DNA of 64,000 bases from an uncultured Hyphomicrobiales bacterium (GCA_903930435.1 CAIYYN010000030.1:120598-184597), one strand, 5' to 3'. Shown: positions 8,581 to 18,012, counted from the stretch's first letter. Made by a program: numbers and translations. The notes: generated by a model not told the origin, from the letters alone.

Positions 8581-9645
8581 ATGTCCGCGCAACTCAAGTC
8601 CTTGGAGACGATTGCCTCCCGAGCGCGCCGGTCGTTTCGATCGCGTTCCGGCGAAACGATCCTGTTCGATGAACTCGGATGCGGCACGGCTCCGCTTGGT
8701 AATCTCTATCGCGCACTCGACGAAGACACCGCCCAAGACGCCCTGCAAGCCGCCTGGGACAGCGGTATCCGCTACTACGATACGGCGCCTCTCTACGGAT
8801 TGGGGCTGTCCGAAACCCGGCTAAATCATTTCCTGCGTGGCAAGCGTCGCGATGACTATGTGCTGTCGACCAAGATCGGGCGCTTGCTTCAGGTGTGTCC
8901 GCCGGAAAGCCGAACGGGCATCGGCAAGTTCTTCGAAACGCCCAGCCGTCGCGAAGTCTACGACTACTCCCACGATGGCGTCATGCGCTCGGTCGAAGCA
9001 TCACTCGAGCGGCTTGGTATCGACAGGATTGATGTTCTTCTGGCACATGACGTCGACATCTTCACGCATGGTTCAAAAGCGGCGTCGGATGCGCGCATCG
9101 CTGAATTGATGGCCGGCGGCTATCGCGCCATGCTGTCGCTGCGCGAACAAGGGATCGTCAAGGCGATCGGTGCGGGCGTGAACGAATGGCAGGTCTGCCA
9201 GACCCTTGCTGAACAGGGGGATTTCGATCTGTTCCTGCTCGCTGGCCGCTATACGCTGCTGGAACAGGAAGCGCTTGAGACGTTTCTGCCATTGTGTGAA
9301 ACCCGCGGCATCGGCATCATTCTCGGTGGCCCCTACAATTCAGGCATCCTTGCAACGGGCGCAAGGCCGGGAGCCTATTACAACTATGATATCGCACCTC
9401 AATCCGTCCTCGAACGGGTCGCCCGGATCGACGCGGTTTGCGCGGCTTATGGTGTGCGCCTGATAGAAGCGGCACTTCGGTTTCCGCTCAATCATCCGTC
9501 CGTCGTGTCGGTCATCCCCGGTGCCCAATCGGCAGACGAAGTTCGCCGCAACGTCGAGATCATGTCAGCCGCCATTCCAACTGCACTCTGGGCCGCTTTG
9601 AAAGCTCAGGGCCTGATGCATCCGGACGCACCCGTTCCAGCCTGA
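8581..9645 (+). CDS. Aldo/keto reductase, L-fucose (D-threo-aldose) 1-dehydrogenase type
   Basis: A 354-residue TIM-barrel AKR. The catalytic tetrad is visible: Asp and Tyr in YYDTAPLYG, Lys in VLSTKIG and His in VLLAHDVD. The insertion VCPPESRTGI...FETPSRREVYDYSHDGV is characteristic of the D-threo-aldose/L-fucose dehydrogenase subgroup, which oxidises the sugar to the 1,5-lactone with NAD(P)+. The next two genes encode a FucU mutarotase and a lactonase, supplying the enzymes before and after this step. ATG 8581 has GGGAGG at 5 bases. Confidence 0.87.
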   Translation: MSAQLKSLETIASRARRSFRSRSGETILFDELGCGTAPLGNLYRALDEDTAQDALQAAWDSGIRYYDTAPLYGLGLSETRLNHFLRGKRRDDYVLSTKIGRLLQVCPPESRTGIGKFFETPSRREVYDYSHDGVMRSVEASLERLGIDRIDVLLAHDVDIFTHGSKAASDARIAELMAGGYRAMLSLREQGIVKAIGAGVNEWQVCQTLAEQGDFDLFLLAGRYTLLEQEALETFLPLCETRGIGIILGGPYNSGILATGARPGAYYNYDIAPQSVLERVARIDAVCAAYGVRLIEAALRFPLNHPSVVSVIPGAQSADEVRRNVEIMSAAIPTALWAALKAQGLMHPDAPVPA

Positions 9646-9703
9646 ATTGCCCCCCTCGGGCAATCGTGAATATCGTACATCGACCTATCGGAGCACCATT
9701 TCC

Positions 9704-10144
9704 ATGCTGAAGAACATCGATCCCGTTCTGTCACCAGACCTTTTGCAGATCTTGCGCTCCATGGGTCACGGTGACCGGATTGCTATTTTGGATGGCAATT
9801 ATCCCGCCGACAATCATGCCCAGCGTCTCGTCCGCCTTGATGGTCTCTCGGCAACAACGGTGCTCGATGCCATCCTGTCCGTCATGCCGCTCGATCCGCC
9901 AGAATTTGTGCCCGCCTCCGCCTGGCGCATGGAGGTTGTCGGAGCACCGACAGCTCGTCAGCCAATCTTTGACGAGTTCGAGGCCCTGATCGCCAAGCAT
10001 GAAGGCGACCGGTTCAAGCTTTCGTCCCTTGAGCGTTTCAAGTTCTATGACCACGTCAAGGACTGCTACGCGCTGGTCGCAACGGGCGAGCCACGCCTGT
10101 ATGGCAATATCATCCTGCAGAAGGGAGTTATCCGGCCGTCATGA
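9704..10144 (+). CDS. fucU: RbsD/FucU-family L-fucose mutarotase
   Basis: A 146-residue RbsD/FucU protein. It begins MLKNIDPVLSPDLLQILRSM and continues GHGDRIAILDGNYPA, the family's conserved active-site start (His and Asp), and ends with LYGNIILQKGVI, the C-terminal Tyr/Asn block of FucU. It interconverts alpha and beta anomers of L-fucose so that the dehydrogenase receives the right form. CGGAG lies upstream of ATG 9704. Its stop overlaps the lactonase start as ATGA. Confidence 0.9.
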   Translation: MLKNIDPVLSPDLLQILRSMGHGDRIAILDGNYPADNHAQRLVRLDGLSATTVLDAILSVMPLDPPEFVPASAWRMEVVGAPTARQPIFDEFEALIAKHEGDRFKLSSLERFKFYDHVKDCYALVATGEPRLYGNIILQKGVIRPS

Positions 10145-11001
10145 CGGATCAAAGCCGCAAACAGGCACTGCGAGTTGACGCCCATCAGCATTTCTGGGCG
10201 CTGGCGCGCGGCGACTATAGCTGGATGTCACCTGACCTCGGACCCATCTACCGTGATTTTGCGCCTGGAGACCTGGCTCCGCATCTGGCAGCAGCCGGTA
10301 TCGAGGCCACGGTTCTGGTGCAAGCAGCAGCGACGTCTGCCGAAACCCGGTTCATGCTCGATATCGCTGACCGAACGCCGTTCGTGCACGGTGTTGTCGG
10401 ATGGATCGATTTCGAGGACCCCACCGAGATCAACACGCTCCGCGAATTTGCTGCCCATCCGCGGTTCAAGGGCGTGCGCCCGATGATCCAGGACATCCCT
10501 GATGTCGACTGGATGCTGCAATCAAGGCTGGACTGGGCCTATCGGGCGGTAATTGATCTCGATCTGACGTTCGACCTGCTCGGTCACCAGAAGCATCTCG
10601 CCAATGCAGCCGTGCTGTTGAAACGCTATCCGCAGATGCGTATTGTCATCGATCACGCCATGAAACCCAATATTGCGGAAGGCGCATTCGCGGATTGGGC
10701 CGACGGTATGACCCGGCTGGCGGAAGAGACGAATGCTTTCTGCAAGTTATCCGGACTGGTAACCGAGGCGGGGGCAGATTGGACGAATGAGCGGTTAGCG
10801 CCGTATGTCGAGCACATCATCAAGGCATTTGGTCCATCGCGTTTGATGTGGGGGTCGGATTGGCCTGTCCTCAATCTGGCGGCTGACTATCCCCGCTGGC
10901 TGACGGCTGCCGAAACTTTGGTGCGCGACTGCACCGAGGATGCCCAAGCCTTCAACGCCATTTTTGGCGGGACCGCCTCGCACTTTTATCGTCTCAACTG
11001 A
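10141..11001 (+). CDS. Amidohydrolase-superfamily sugar lactonase (COG3618, L-fuconolactonase type)
   Basis: A 286-residue amidohydrolase: the N-terminal VDAHQHFWALARGDYSW is the COG3618 signature, with further ligands at IDHAMKP and a terminal MWGSDWPVLN (catalytic Asp). Family members open aldono-lactones such as L-fucono-1,5-lactone or L-rhamnono-lactone. It starts at ATG 10141 overlapping fucU by 4 bases, so mutarotase and lactonase are translationally coupled. Substrate is inferred from context; L-galactono- or D-arabinono-lactone are alternatives. Confidence 0.86.
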   Translation: MTDQSRKQALRVDAHQHFWALARGDYSWMSPDLGPIYRDFAPGDLAPHLAAAGIEATVLVQAAATSAETRFMLDIADRTPFVHGVVGWIDFEDPTEINTLREFAAHPRFKGVRPMIQDIPDVDWMLQSRLDWAYRAVIDLDLTFDLLGHQKHLANAAVLLKRYPQMRIVIDHAMKPNIAEGAFADWADGMTRLAEETNAFCKLSGLVTEAGADWTNERLAPYVEHIIKAFGPSRLMWGSDWPVLNLAADYPRWLTAAETLVRDCTEDAQAFNAIFGGTASHFYRLN

Positions 11002-11442
11002 CCGGGGATCGTTCGACTGTGAGAACCTGATGACGGAATTTTTCGGACTGTTACTCCGGTTTGCGTGAGAGGATGTTTGTTTCACCACACACTTCAATTA
11101 GCGGACGACGTTAAACGGTTACCTCTAGTTTGAATAATGGAGAATGATCACGTTTTTCATTTTAAGGACGACGAAGGTGCCATTTTACGGTCATGAGGGA
11201 ATTGACAGCAGCAGTTTAATGCTAGCATGTTTGTCGCGCAGTTTGGTTCGATGCCGCCTCGGCTTGAGCGCCGGGTGATCGGAGACAGATGCGGAGAAAT
11301 CTCGCCCAAGGATCCGGAACACCGGGACTTGGAACGGGGTCGAAAGTTGGCGCACCCCGATCGGGGCACCAGACCAAAGTTCGCCTTGGAATTCAAAAAG
11401 GCCGGATCAACCGGTTCGGTCATGAAAAAAGGGAGAGATGGT
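11002..11442. other. Intergenic leader before the sugar ABC importer
   Basis: About 440 bases. The frame of the binding protein is open back to 11227, but the N-terminal extension there has no signal-peptide or family similarity, so it is taken as non-coding leader. A LacI-type operator-like site lies at 11110-11122 (separate entry). No terminator with a T-run was seen after the lactonase, so the importer may be read both from its own promoter and from the upstream genes. Confidence 0.5.
11110..11122. promoter_or_regulatory. Possible LacI-family operator
   Basis: GTTAAACGGTTAC contains the LacI-family core AANCGNTT with partly symmetrical flanks. It lies about 320 bases before the sugar-binding-protein start. 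No LacI regulator gene is in the window, so this is weak. Confidence 0.3.
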
Positions 11443-12405
11443 ATGAAGAAACTCGTTGTTGCCGCCGGTGTTGTTGCCGGTCTTGCATTCGCCCCCATTC
11501 AGACAGCGTCGGCTGAAACGGTGATCCCGGTCATCGTCAAGGATACGACTTCGTTCTATTGGCAGATCGTTCTGGCTGGCGCCCGCAAGGCTGGCAAGGA
11601 CCTCGGCGTAACGGTGCCGGAACTCGGTGCCCAGTCTGAAGCCGATATCAACGGCCAGATCTCGATCCTCGAAAACGCCGTTGCTGGCAAGCCCGCTGCA
11701 ATCGTGATCTCGCCGACCCAGGCGTCTGCGCTCGGCAAGCCGATCGACGAAGCTGCCAAATCGGTCAAGATCATCGGCATCGACTCCTCGGCTGATTCCA
11801 AGGCCTTCACCTCGTTCCTCACCACCGACAACGTGGCTGGCGGACGGATCGCGGCTGACGGTCTGGCAGAAGCGATCAAGGCAAAGTACGGCAAGGTTGA
11901 AGGCGAAGTCGCCATCATCAACAACCTGCCGGGCGTTGGTTCGCTCGATGCCCGCGACAAGGGCTTCAAGGAAGAGATTGCTGCCAAGTATCCTGGCCTC
12001 AAGCTCGTTGCCGTCAAGGTTTCGGATGGCACCGCGAACGGTGGCCTGAACATCACCACCGACCTCATGACCGCCTTCCCGAACCTGCACGGCATCTTCG
12101 CTGACAACCTGATCCAGTGCCAGGGCGCTATCCAGGCTGTTGCAGAGTCCAAGGCTCAGGACAAGGTCAAGCTGGTCGGCTTCGACAGCGACGACAAGCT
12201 CGTGAAGGCGCTCAAGGACGGCGTGTTGGCTGCAACCGTCGTTCAGGACCCCTTCCGCATGGGTTATGATGGCGTCAAGACCGCTCTCGCTGCCTCCAAG
12301 GGCGAAAAGGTCGAGGCTTTCGTCGATACCGGCGCGAACCTGATCACCAAAGCCAACATGGACGGCGCACGCGCAAAGGAACTCCTTGAGCCGAAGGTCA
12401 AGTGA
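11443..12405 (+). CDS. Sugar ABC transporter periplasmic binding protein
   Basis: A 320-residue ribose/fucose-type (Peripla_BP_4, CUT2) binding protein. Signal peptide about 1-24 (MKKLVVAAGVV...ASAE). The mature part has DTTSFYWQIVLAGARKAGKD, VISPTQASALGKPIDEA, IGIDSSAD and VGFDSDDKLVKALKDG, the usual ligand-cleft segments. ATG 11443 follows GGGAGA. It is the first gene of a binding protein-ATPase-permease set, and a stable stem-loop after the stop should keep its transcript more abundant than the rest. Confidence 0.9.
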   Translation: MKKLVVAAGVVAGLAFAPIQTASAETVIPVIVKDTTSFYWQIVLAGARKAGKDLGVTVPELGAQSEADINGQISILENAVAGKPAAIVISPTQASALGKPIDEAAKSVKIIGIDSSADSKAFTSFLTTDNVAGGRIAADGLAEAIKAKYGKVEGEVAIINNLPGVGSLDARDKGFKEEIAAKYPGLKLVAVKVSDGTANGGLNITTDLMTAFPNLHGIFADNLIQCQGAIQAVAESKAQDKVKLVGFDSDDKLVKALKDGVLAATVVQDPFRMGYDGVKTALAASKGEKVEAFVDTGANLITKANMDGARAKELLEPKVK

Positions 12406-12414
12406 TTTGAACTT

Positions 12415-12450
12415 GACGGGCCGGGTTGCTTGAACGCCACCCGGCCTGTC
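12415..12450 (+). promoter_or_regulatory. Intercistronic stem-loop after the binding-protein gene
   Basis: Arms GACGGGCCGGGT (12415-12426) and ACCCGGCCTGTC (12439-12450) pair over 12 bp with one G-U pair; only TTCC follows. Such stem-loops commonly protect the upstream mRNA or cause partial termination in ABC operons. Confidence 0.7.
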
Positions 12451-12556
12451 TTCCCACGATCGCCATGTAAAATCTGTCTTTTCTTGTCTGAAATCCGTTA
12501 CACCATGTGGCCAGGCGCTTGAATCAGGCGCAAGCGTCATTGCGGGAGATCCAGTC

Positions 12557-14080
12557 GTGATGGCAACCGCCCTCAAACTTTCTGCGACTGCTAGAGCCTT
12601 CGATGGGCCAATCCTGGAACTGCGCGGTCTGGAAAAGCGTTACACTGGCACGCACGCCCTCAAGCCAGCAGATCTTGCGTTCGAGGCAGGTGAAATCCAC
12701 GCCATCATCGGCGAAAACGGGGCAGGAAAATCCACACTGATCAAGCTCCTGACCGGTGTCACACCACGCTCCGGCGGCGAAATCATCTGGAAGGGCAAGC
12801 CTACCGATCTGTCGACGCCGCATGAAGCCATTGGCCTCGGTATCAACGCCGTGCATCAGGAAGTCGTGCTGTGCCCCCATCTGAGCGTGGCAGCCAATAT
12901 TTTCCTGGGCGACGAGAACACCTCCCATGGTATCCTGCGCGCCCGAACGATGGTGCGCGACGCCCAAAAGATCCTTGATGATCTCGGATTTGCGCTCCCG
13001 GCTGGCGCCATGCTGTCGAGTCTGACCATCGGGCAGCAACAATTGATCGCGACGGCGCGTGCAGCGACACGCGGCACGCAATTCCTCATCTTTGACGAGC
13101 CGACCGCCTATCTGACCCGGCAGGAAGCTGCGCAACTGTTTGCGCTCATCCGCCGCCTGAAGTCGGAAGGTGTGACCTGCGTCTATATCAGTCACCGCAT
13201 GGAAGAAATCTTCGAGCTTGCAGATCGGGTCTCGGTTCTTCGCGACGGGACCCTCGTCGGCACACGTCTTGTCGGCGAAACCAACGAGCAAGAACTGATC
13301 TCGTTGATGATCAATCGGTCTATCGACCAGATTTATCACAAGGATAGCTTCCAGATTGGTGCGCCAATCCTCGAAACGCGCAAGCTCAGCGGCAAAGGCT
13401 TTGCCGATGTCTCGCTCACCGTCCATGCAGGCGAGATCGTCGGGCTTTATGGCCTGATCGGTGCCGGACGCAGCGAATTCGTGACCGGCGTTTACGGTCG
13501 TTATCCCACGACATCTGGCGATATTCTCTGGCAGGACAAGCCTGTGCGGATCAATTCGGAACGCGATGCGATCAGGCTCGGGATGGCCCTCGCGCCGGAA
13601 AGTCGCAGGGATCAAGGGCTCTGTCTGAATCTGAGCGTCGGCCTGAACTTGAACCTGCCGATCTTCGATCGTCTGACACGTGGCCTGACCATCAATGGCA
13701 AGCTTGAACACGATGCGGCCGACCAACAGATCTCCGATCTGCGCATCAAGACCAACGGGCGCAATGCCCTGGCACTCAGTCTGTCCGGCGGCAATCAACA
13801 GAAGATCGTGATCGGCAAATGGCTCAATCACGGTGCCAAGCTGTTCATCTTCGACGAACCGACCGTTGGCGTCGACGTGGGGACGAAAGCCGAGATCTAC
13901 CGTCTGTTCAGCCGATTGCTGGCAGGCGGTGCAGGTATCATCCTGATCTCGTCCTATTTGCCCGAGGTTTATGAGTTGTCGGATCAGTTGCATGTGTTTC
14001 GCGCCGGACGGCAGGTCTCCAGCCACGGGCACAAGGCCGCTTCGCACGAACAGATCCTCACAGAAGCAATTGGCGTCTGA
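12557..14080 (+). CDS. Sugar ABC transporter ATPase, double-domain (RbsA/MglA type)
   Basis: A 507-residue protein with two ABC domains. The first has Walker A GENGAGKST, signature LTIGQQQ and Walker B LIFDEPTAYLT; the second has the usual degenerate P-loop GLIGAGRSE, signature LSGGNQQK and FIFDEPTVGVDVG. This is the CUT2 arrangement, where one polypeptide provides both nucleotide sites. GTG 12557 is 8 bases from GGGAG; ATG 12560 is equally possible. It powers uptake of the sugar captured by the preceding binding protein. Confidence 0.92.
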   Translation: MMATALKLSATARAFDGPILELRGLEKRYTGTHALKPADLAFEAGEIHAIIGENGAGKSTLIKLLTGVTPRSGGEIIWKGKPTDLSTPHEAIGLGINAVHQEVVLCPHLSVAANIFLGDENTSHGILRARTMVRDAQKILDDLGFALPAGAMLSSLTIGQQQLIATARAATRGTQFLIFDEPTAYLTRQEAAQLFALIRRLKSEGVTCVYISHRMEEIFELADRVSVLRDGTLVGTRLVGETNEQELISLMINRSIDQIYHKDSFQIGAPILETRKLSGKGFADVSLTVHAGEIVGLYGLIGAGRSEFVTGVYGRYPTTSGDILWQDKPVRINSERDAIRLGMALAPESRRDQGLCLNLSVGLNLNLPIFDRLTRGLTINGKLEHDAADQQISDLRIKTNGRNALALSLSGGNQQKIVIGKWLNHGAKLFIFDEPTVGVDVGTKAEIYRLFSRLLAGGAGIILISSYLPEVYELSDQLHVFRAGRQVSSHGHKAASHEQILTEAIGV

Positions 14081-14196
14081 GAACACTGAAAACGATCCTC
14101 GGGCTCGCTCCGAGAGGAGCGTCGGCCAGAGTGCGGAAACCAAACAGAAGAGTGGGCAGCGCCAACGTTGCCAGTCGACCAAGTCGAGGACCGGAC

Positions 14197-15228
14197 ATGA
14201 GTACACCAGCCCCTACAGCCGAACCACAGCGCGGACGTATCGAATTTTCGCGGTTGCTCGGGCTCACCCTGGTGGGTGTTCTGGCGGCAATGTTTGTCTT
14301 TCTGGCCTTCAAGACAAACACATTCTGGACCGTGAACAATCTTTCCAACCTTGCCCGGCAGGGTGCCATCTTTGCCGTACTGGCGCTGGGAGAGACCTTT
14401 GTGATCATCACCGCCGGGATCGATTTGTCGGTTGGTGCCGTGGCAAGTTTTGTGACGGTCGTGGTTGGCTTTCTGATTCAGGGCATGGTTCCCGGTATTC
14501 AGGAAACACTCGCCGGATTTGGGATTCCGGAAGGGCTCGCAGGGGGCCTTGGCATTGGGCTGGCAATTGTCCTGTCGCTGCTGCTCGCCATGGCAATTGG
14601 TGCCTTCCACGCCTTTGGCGTGGTGCGCATGGGCTTGCCGCCTTTCATCATCACGCTCGCAACCTATACCGCCTTGAAGGGTATAGGCCTCCTGATGACC
14701 AACGGCTCAACCATCAATATCACGAATGACGACTTTACTGGCTTCTCGCGCGGTCAGCTTCTGTTCATCCCGAACCTGTTCATCATCGTGATCATTGTCG
14801 CTATCCCGGCCCTGATTTACCTGCATTTCAGCCGCTTTGGCCGCTATCTCTTTGCTGTTGGCTCCAATGCGGAGGCCGCTCGCCTGTCAGGTGTCAATAT
14901 TCACGCAGTGATCTATACCGCCTACATCCTGTCGGCCTTGTGTGCCGGCATCGTCGGCGTTCTGCTCGCCTCGCGTACCGGGACTGGCAACGCCACGCAG
15001 GCCATCGGGTCTGAACTGGAAGCAATTGCCTCGTCCGTGATCGGCGGGACGAGCCTTTTCGGTGCCGTCGGCACCGTCTGGGGGCCGCTGCTTGGCGCCT
15101 TCATCCTGGCGACCATCCGCAACGGCGCCAACCTGATGAACGTGAACTCCTTCTGGCAATACATCATCACAGGTGTCCTGATCATCCTGATCGTCTATTT
15201 TGATGGCCTGCGACGCAAGAAGCGTTAA
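14197..15228 (+). CDS. Sugar ABC transporter permease (RbsC type)
   Basis: A 343-residue inner-membrane permease of the BPD_transp_2 family with about 10 helices. Diagnostic stretches are GETFVIITAGIDLSVGAVAS, FGRYLFAVGSNAEAARLSGV and IGSELEAIASSVIGGTSLFG. ATG 14197 is preferred (GAGGA upstream); the frame is open to 14131, giving 22 extra low-complexity residues. It completes the binding protein-ATPase-permease importer. Confidence 0.9.
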   Translation: MSTPAPTAEPQRGRIEFSRLLGLTLVGVLAAMFVFLAFKTNTFWTVNNLSNLARQGAIFAVLALGETFVIITAGIDLSVGAVASFVTVVVGFLIQGMVPGIQETLAGFGIPEGLAGGLGIGLAIVLSLLLAMAIGAFHAFGVVRMGLPPFIITLATYTALKGIGLLMTNGSTINITNDDFTGFSRGQLLFIPNLFIIVIIVAIPALIYLHFSRFGRYLFAVGSNAEAARLSGVNIHAVIYTAYILSALCAGIVGVLLASRTGTGNATQAIGSELEAIASSVIGGTSLFGAVGTVWGPLLGAFILATIRNGANLMNVNSFWQYIITGVLIILIVYFDGLRRKKR

Positions 15229-15309
15229 GATGGGGTGCTTGAGATCAGCTTTGGCAACGCCATATGCGATCTCGGGAAAGGCCCGATCCATCGCGCATGA
15301 GGTTGCCTG

Positions 15310-16056
15310 TTGCTGTCGCTGTTTCGTCGACTGAGGTCGCCGCCACCTTCGGAGACATCGGTGGTCATTGATGGCCGCGAGATCCGTATTGCGGTCAAGC
15401 AGGCGGCGCGGGCCAATCGCTACTCCTTGCGCCTGCCGCCTGGCGGCGGCGACCCGGTGTTGACACTCCCCGTGAATGGTCGATTTTCAGAAGCACTGGA
15501 CTTCGTTCAGCGCCACCGCCCCTGGCTTGCCGAACGGCTTGCCCGTCGACCGGAAATCATCGCGTTTTCAGATGGCGCAGTCCTGCCAATTCGCGGCGTC
15601 GACACGAAAATCATGCATCATCCAATCCCGCTGCGCGGTGCAACGCGCCTGATTGAAGCACCAGGCGGGCCGATTCTGACGGTCCATGGGGCATCAGAGC
15701 ACGTTGCGCGGCGGGTACTCGATTTCCTGCGCAAGGAGGCCCGGACGGACCTTGAAGCTGCCGTGGCACTCCATGCGGCCCGCCTCGGCGTCACGCCATC
15801 CAGCATCCGGCTCAAGGACACTAGAAGTCGCTGGGGGTCCTGCACGGCGACGGGCGAATTGGCTTTCTCGTGGCGCGTCATTCTCGCCCCGTCCTTCGTT
15901 CTGGATTACCTCGCCGCCCATGAAGTCGCGCATATTCGTGAACTAAACCATTCCGCCCGTTTCTGGCGTCTTGTCAAAGAGACTTGCCCGGACATGGAAC
16001 GGGGGCAAAGCTGGCTGAAAAAAAATGGTGCAAAGCTGCATATGTTTGGCAACTAA
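15310..16056 (+). CDS. YgjP-like (DUF45) metallopeptidase-fold protein
   Basis: A 248-residue protein of the YgjP/SprT-like group. The zinc-binding helix is HEVAHIRELNHSARFW (HExxH, then a third His), preceded by the family signature TRSRWGSCTATGELAFSW. Proposed role is a zinc peptidase; the physiological target is not known. A TGA at 15298 limits the start; TTG 15310 is the first candidate and GTG 15361 is possible. It follows the importer by 81 bases but is a common stand-alone housekeeping gene. Confidence 0.85.
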   Translation: MLSLFRRLRSPPPSETSVVIDGREIRIAVKQAARANRYSLRLPPGGGDPVLTLPVNGRFSEALDFVQRHRPWLAERLARRPEIIAFSDGAVLPIRGVDTKIMHHPIPLRGATRLIEAPGGPILTVHGASEHVARRVLDFLRKEARTDLEAAVALHAARLGVTPSSIRLKDTRSRWGSCTATGELAFSWRVILAPSFVLDYLAAHEVAHIRELNHSARFWRLVKETCPDMERGQSWLKKNGAKLHMFGN

Positions 16057-16141
16057 GGCCGTTTCGCGATAAGCCCAAGCCCGCGCTCCTTTCCCGTTCC
16101 CGATGACAAGTTTCCCGACCACTTGGACCGAAAGAGATCCC

Positions 16142-16564
16142 ATGCCCTTGACGCTTACGCCCCACGAAGCCCTTGTTTATATCATGATTACGACGTCAGC
16201 AGCCGATGGCCGGATAACCGAGCTGGAACTTCAGGAGATCAGTGACCTCGTCGAGCGGATGCCAGTCTTTTCCGGCTTCACGACGGATTCAATTCCTCAC
16301 CTGGCTGAAGACTGCGTCAAACTCCTGAGTGATGACGAAGGCACCGGGTTGGAGAAGATGCTCGAACTCGTCAAGGAGAGCCTCACACCAAGACTTCACG
16401 AAACCGCCTATGCGCTCGCCGTCGAAGTGGCGGCGGTTGATCTGGTCGCCGAACAGGAGGAATTGCGGTTCCTCGAACTGATGCGTGACACGCTTGACAT
16501 CGACATGCTGGTGGCTGCTGCCATTGAGCGCAGCGCTCGTATCCGCTACCGGACACTTGTTTGA
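16142..16564 (+). CDS. TerB-like protein
   Basis: A 140-residue all-helical acidic protein. HEALVYIMITTSAADGRITELELQEI and AVEVAAVDLVAEQEELRFLELM are the two Asp/Glu-rich helix pairs of the TerB fold, a metal-binding helical bundle. The family name comes from tellurite resistance, but single TerB-like proteins are widespread in alphaproteobacteria without that role. ATG 16142 follows AAAGAGAT. Confidence 0.75.
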   Translation: MPLTLTPHEALVYIMITTSAADGRITELELQEISDLVERMPVFSGFTTDSIPHLAEDCVKLLSDDEGTGLEKMLELVKESLTPRLHETAYALAVEVAAVDLVAEQEELRFLELMRDTLDIDMLVAAAIERSARIRYRTLV

Positions 16565-16654
16565 GCGACCCTTGAATTGGCTCATAACCTGGCAAATCGT
16601 CATCAGCATGCTATGAATATGTGTTAACCAATTCCCGAAAATGGGAGGACGTCG

Positions 16655-17053
16655 ATGCAGTTTCATGGAACCGTCTTGTGGACTGAACTCAACACGAAAC
16701 ATGTTGAGAAGGCAAAAGCGTTTTATGCGGCTGCGTTTGGCTATTCCTGGCAAGCCATGCCGATGCCAGGAGACAGCGTCTACTGGATCGGCAGCACCCC
16801 TGAGGCTACGATGGGCACCGTCGGCTTGTTCGAGATGAAGGGTCCCGCTTTCGAGGGTATTCCGGATCACTGGCTGACTTATTTCGGCATCGACGATATC
16901 GACGCGCGTCTTGCCGCATTGCCAGCCCTTGGCGGGCAGGTCATCCGACCGGCCTGGGATGTCCCGAATGTTGGCCGCATTGCCATTGTTCGTGGTGCGA
17001 GCGGAGCTGTCGAAGGTTGGATGACGCCGATCAGCCGAGGCCCAGCCGCTTAA
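16655..17053 (+). CDS. VOC-superfamily (glyoxalase/bleomycin-resistance fold) protein
   Basis: A 132-residue single VOC protein. It opens FHGTVLWTELNTKHVEKAKAF, the beta-alpha-beta VOC start, with YFGIDDIDARLAALPALGG as the second module. Metal ligands may be His4 and a Glu near the C-terminus. Substrate unknown. GGGAGG precedes ATG 16655. Its TAA stop overlaps the convergent cyclodeaminase-family stop in the four bases TTAA. Confidence 0.8.
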   Translation: MQFHGTVLWTELNTKHVEKAKAFYAAAFGYSWQAMPMPGDSVYWIGSTPEATMGTVGLFEMKGPAFEGIPDHWLTYFGIDDIDARLAALPALGGQVIRPAWDVPNVGRIAIVRGASGAVEGWMTPISRGPAA

Positions 17054-18012
17054 TTCATGACCCGGTCATAGGCCAACTTTGCGGCAGCAAGATCTTCCAG
17101 CGCCGTACCGACCGACTTGAACAACGTGATCTCGGTCGCGCTTGTTCGGGCTTGAGCGCGTCCATTGGCAAGTGCGAAGAGATCGCCGACGATTGCGTCC
17201 GTCGTCAGGACACCTGATTTGAGCGGCTGGACTATGTCACCAGCCTCATGCGTCGCGCCTTCCATCGTATCGACATAAACGCGGGCACGCCGGATCGCCT
17301 CGTCGTCTGCTTCGCGCATGGCGGGCGTGTAGGCTCCGACAAGATCGACATGCGTCCCTGGCTTCAGCCACTCACCATGAACCAGCGGCGTCATCGACAT
17401 TGTTGCGCATGTCACGATGTCGGCCTCGCCCACCGCACGATCGAGGTCAGACACCACGCGAATATCGAGGTTCAGCGCCGCAAGACTGCGCGCCATGGCA
17501 TCGGCCTTGGCGCTATCACGCGCCCAGATGGTCAAATAGGTGATTGGGCGAACGCTCGTATGTGCCTTGATGAGATGCGGCATCAGGGCACCAGACCCAA
17601 CGGCGAGCAAGCGAGAGGACTCTGTGCGTGCCAGATAACGGGCAGCCAGTGCAGATGCCGCAGCTGTTCGCAGGTGTGTCAGCGTCGTGCCGTCAAGGAT
17701 CGCGAGCGGCGCACCAGTCACGCCTGACATCAGGACGTAGGAGCCCATGACGCCAGTCAGGCCGCGCGCACCATTGCCGGGCACCACGGTCACCAGCTTG
17801 ACGCCAATCACGGCTTCCTCTGTGCCGCCGTGGCTCTGGTCCGTCCACGCTGGCATGGCCAGCAGGATTGCGTCGGGTTCACCCACCCGGGCCATTGTGT
17901 GGTGATGTCTGAGCGGCGCAACGATACTGGAGCGAAAAGCATCGTCCAAGGCATTGACGATGGCGAGCGGATCAAGAACCCGTATCAGATCTGACGCCGA
18001 AATGGTCTTCAT
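17050..18012 (-). CDS. Ornithine cyclodeaminase/mu-crystallin family protein
   Basis: A 320-residue member of the OCD family: N-terminal dimer/substrate half, then a Rossmann domain (LLAVGSGALMPHLIKAH) and the DIVTCATMSMTPLVHG, HVDLVGAYTPAMREAD and VYVDTMEGATHEAGD blocks. Members include ornithine cyclodeaminase, ketimine reductases and alanine dehydrogenases, so the substrate is not set by sequence. It lies where trp genes often follow lapA in related genomes. Confidence 0.85.
   Translation of the reverse strand: MKTISASDLIRVLDPLAIVNALDDAFRSSIVAPLRHHHTMARVGEPDAILLAMPAWTDQSHGGTEEAVIGVKLVTVVPGNGARGLTGVMGSYVLMSGVTGAPLAILDGTTLTHLRTAAASALAARYLARTESSRLLAVGSGALMPHLIKAHTSVRPITYLTIWARDSAKADAMARSLAALNLDIRVVSDLDRAVGEADIVTCATMSMTPLVHGEWLKPGTHVDLVGAYTPAMREADDEAIRRARVYVDTMEGATHEAGDIVQPLKSGVLTTDAIVGDLFALANGRAQARTSATEITLFKSVGTALEDLAAAKLAYDRVMN

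Noticed and set aside
12524..14206. 560-codon open frame on - across the sugar ATPase gene
   Set aside because: It is antisense to a clear ABC ATPase with all motifs, has no protein-family sequence of its own, and reflects the codon bias of the + strand gene. Similar long antisense frames over deoA/deoB, the PNP and the binding proteins were dropped for the same reason.
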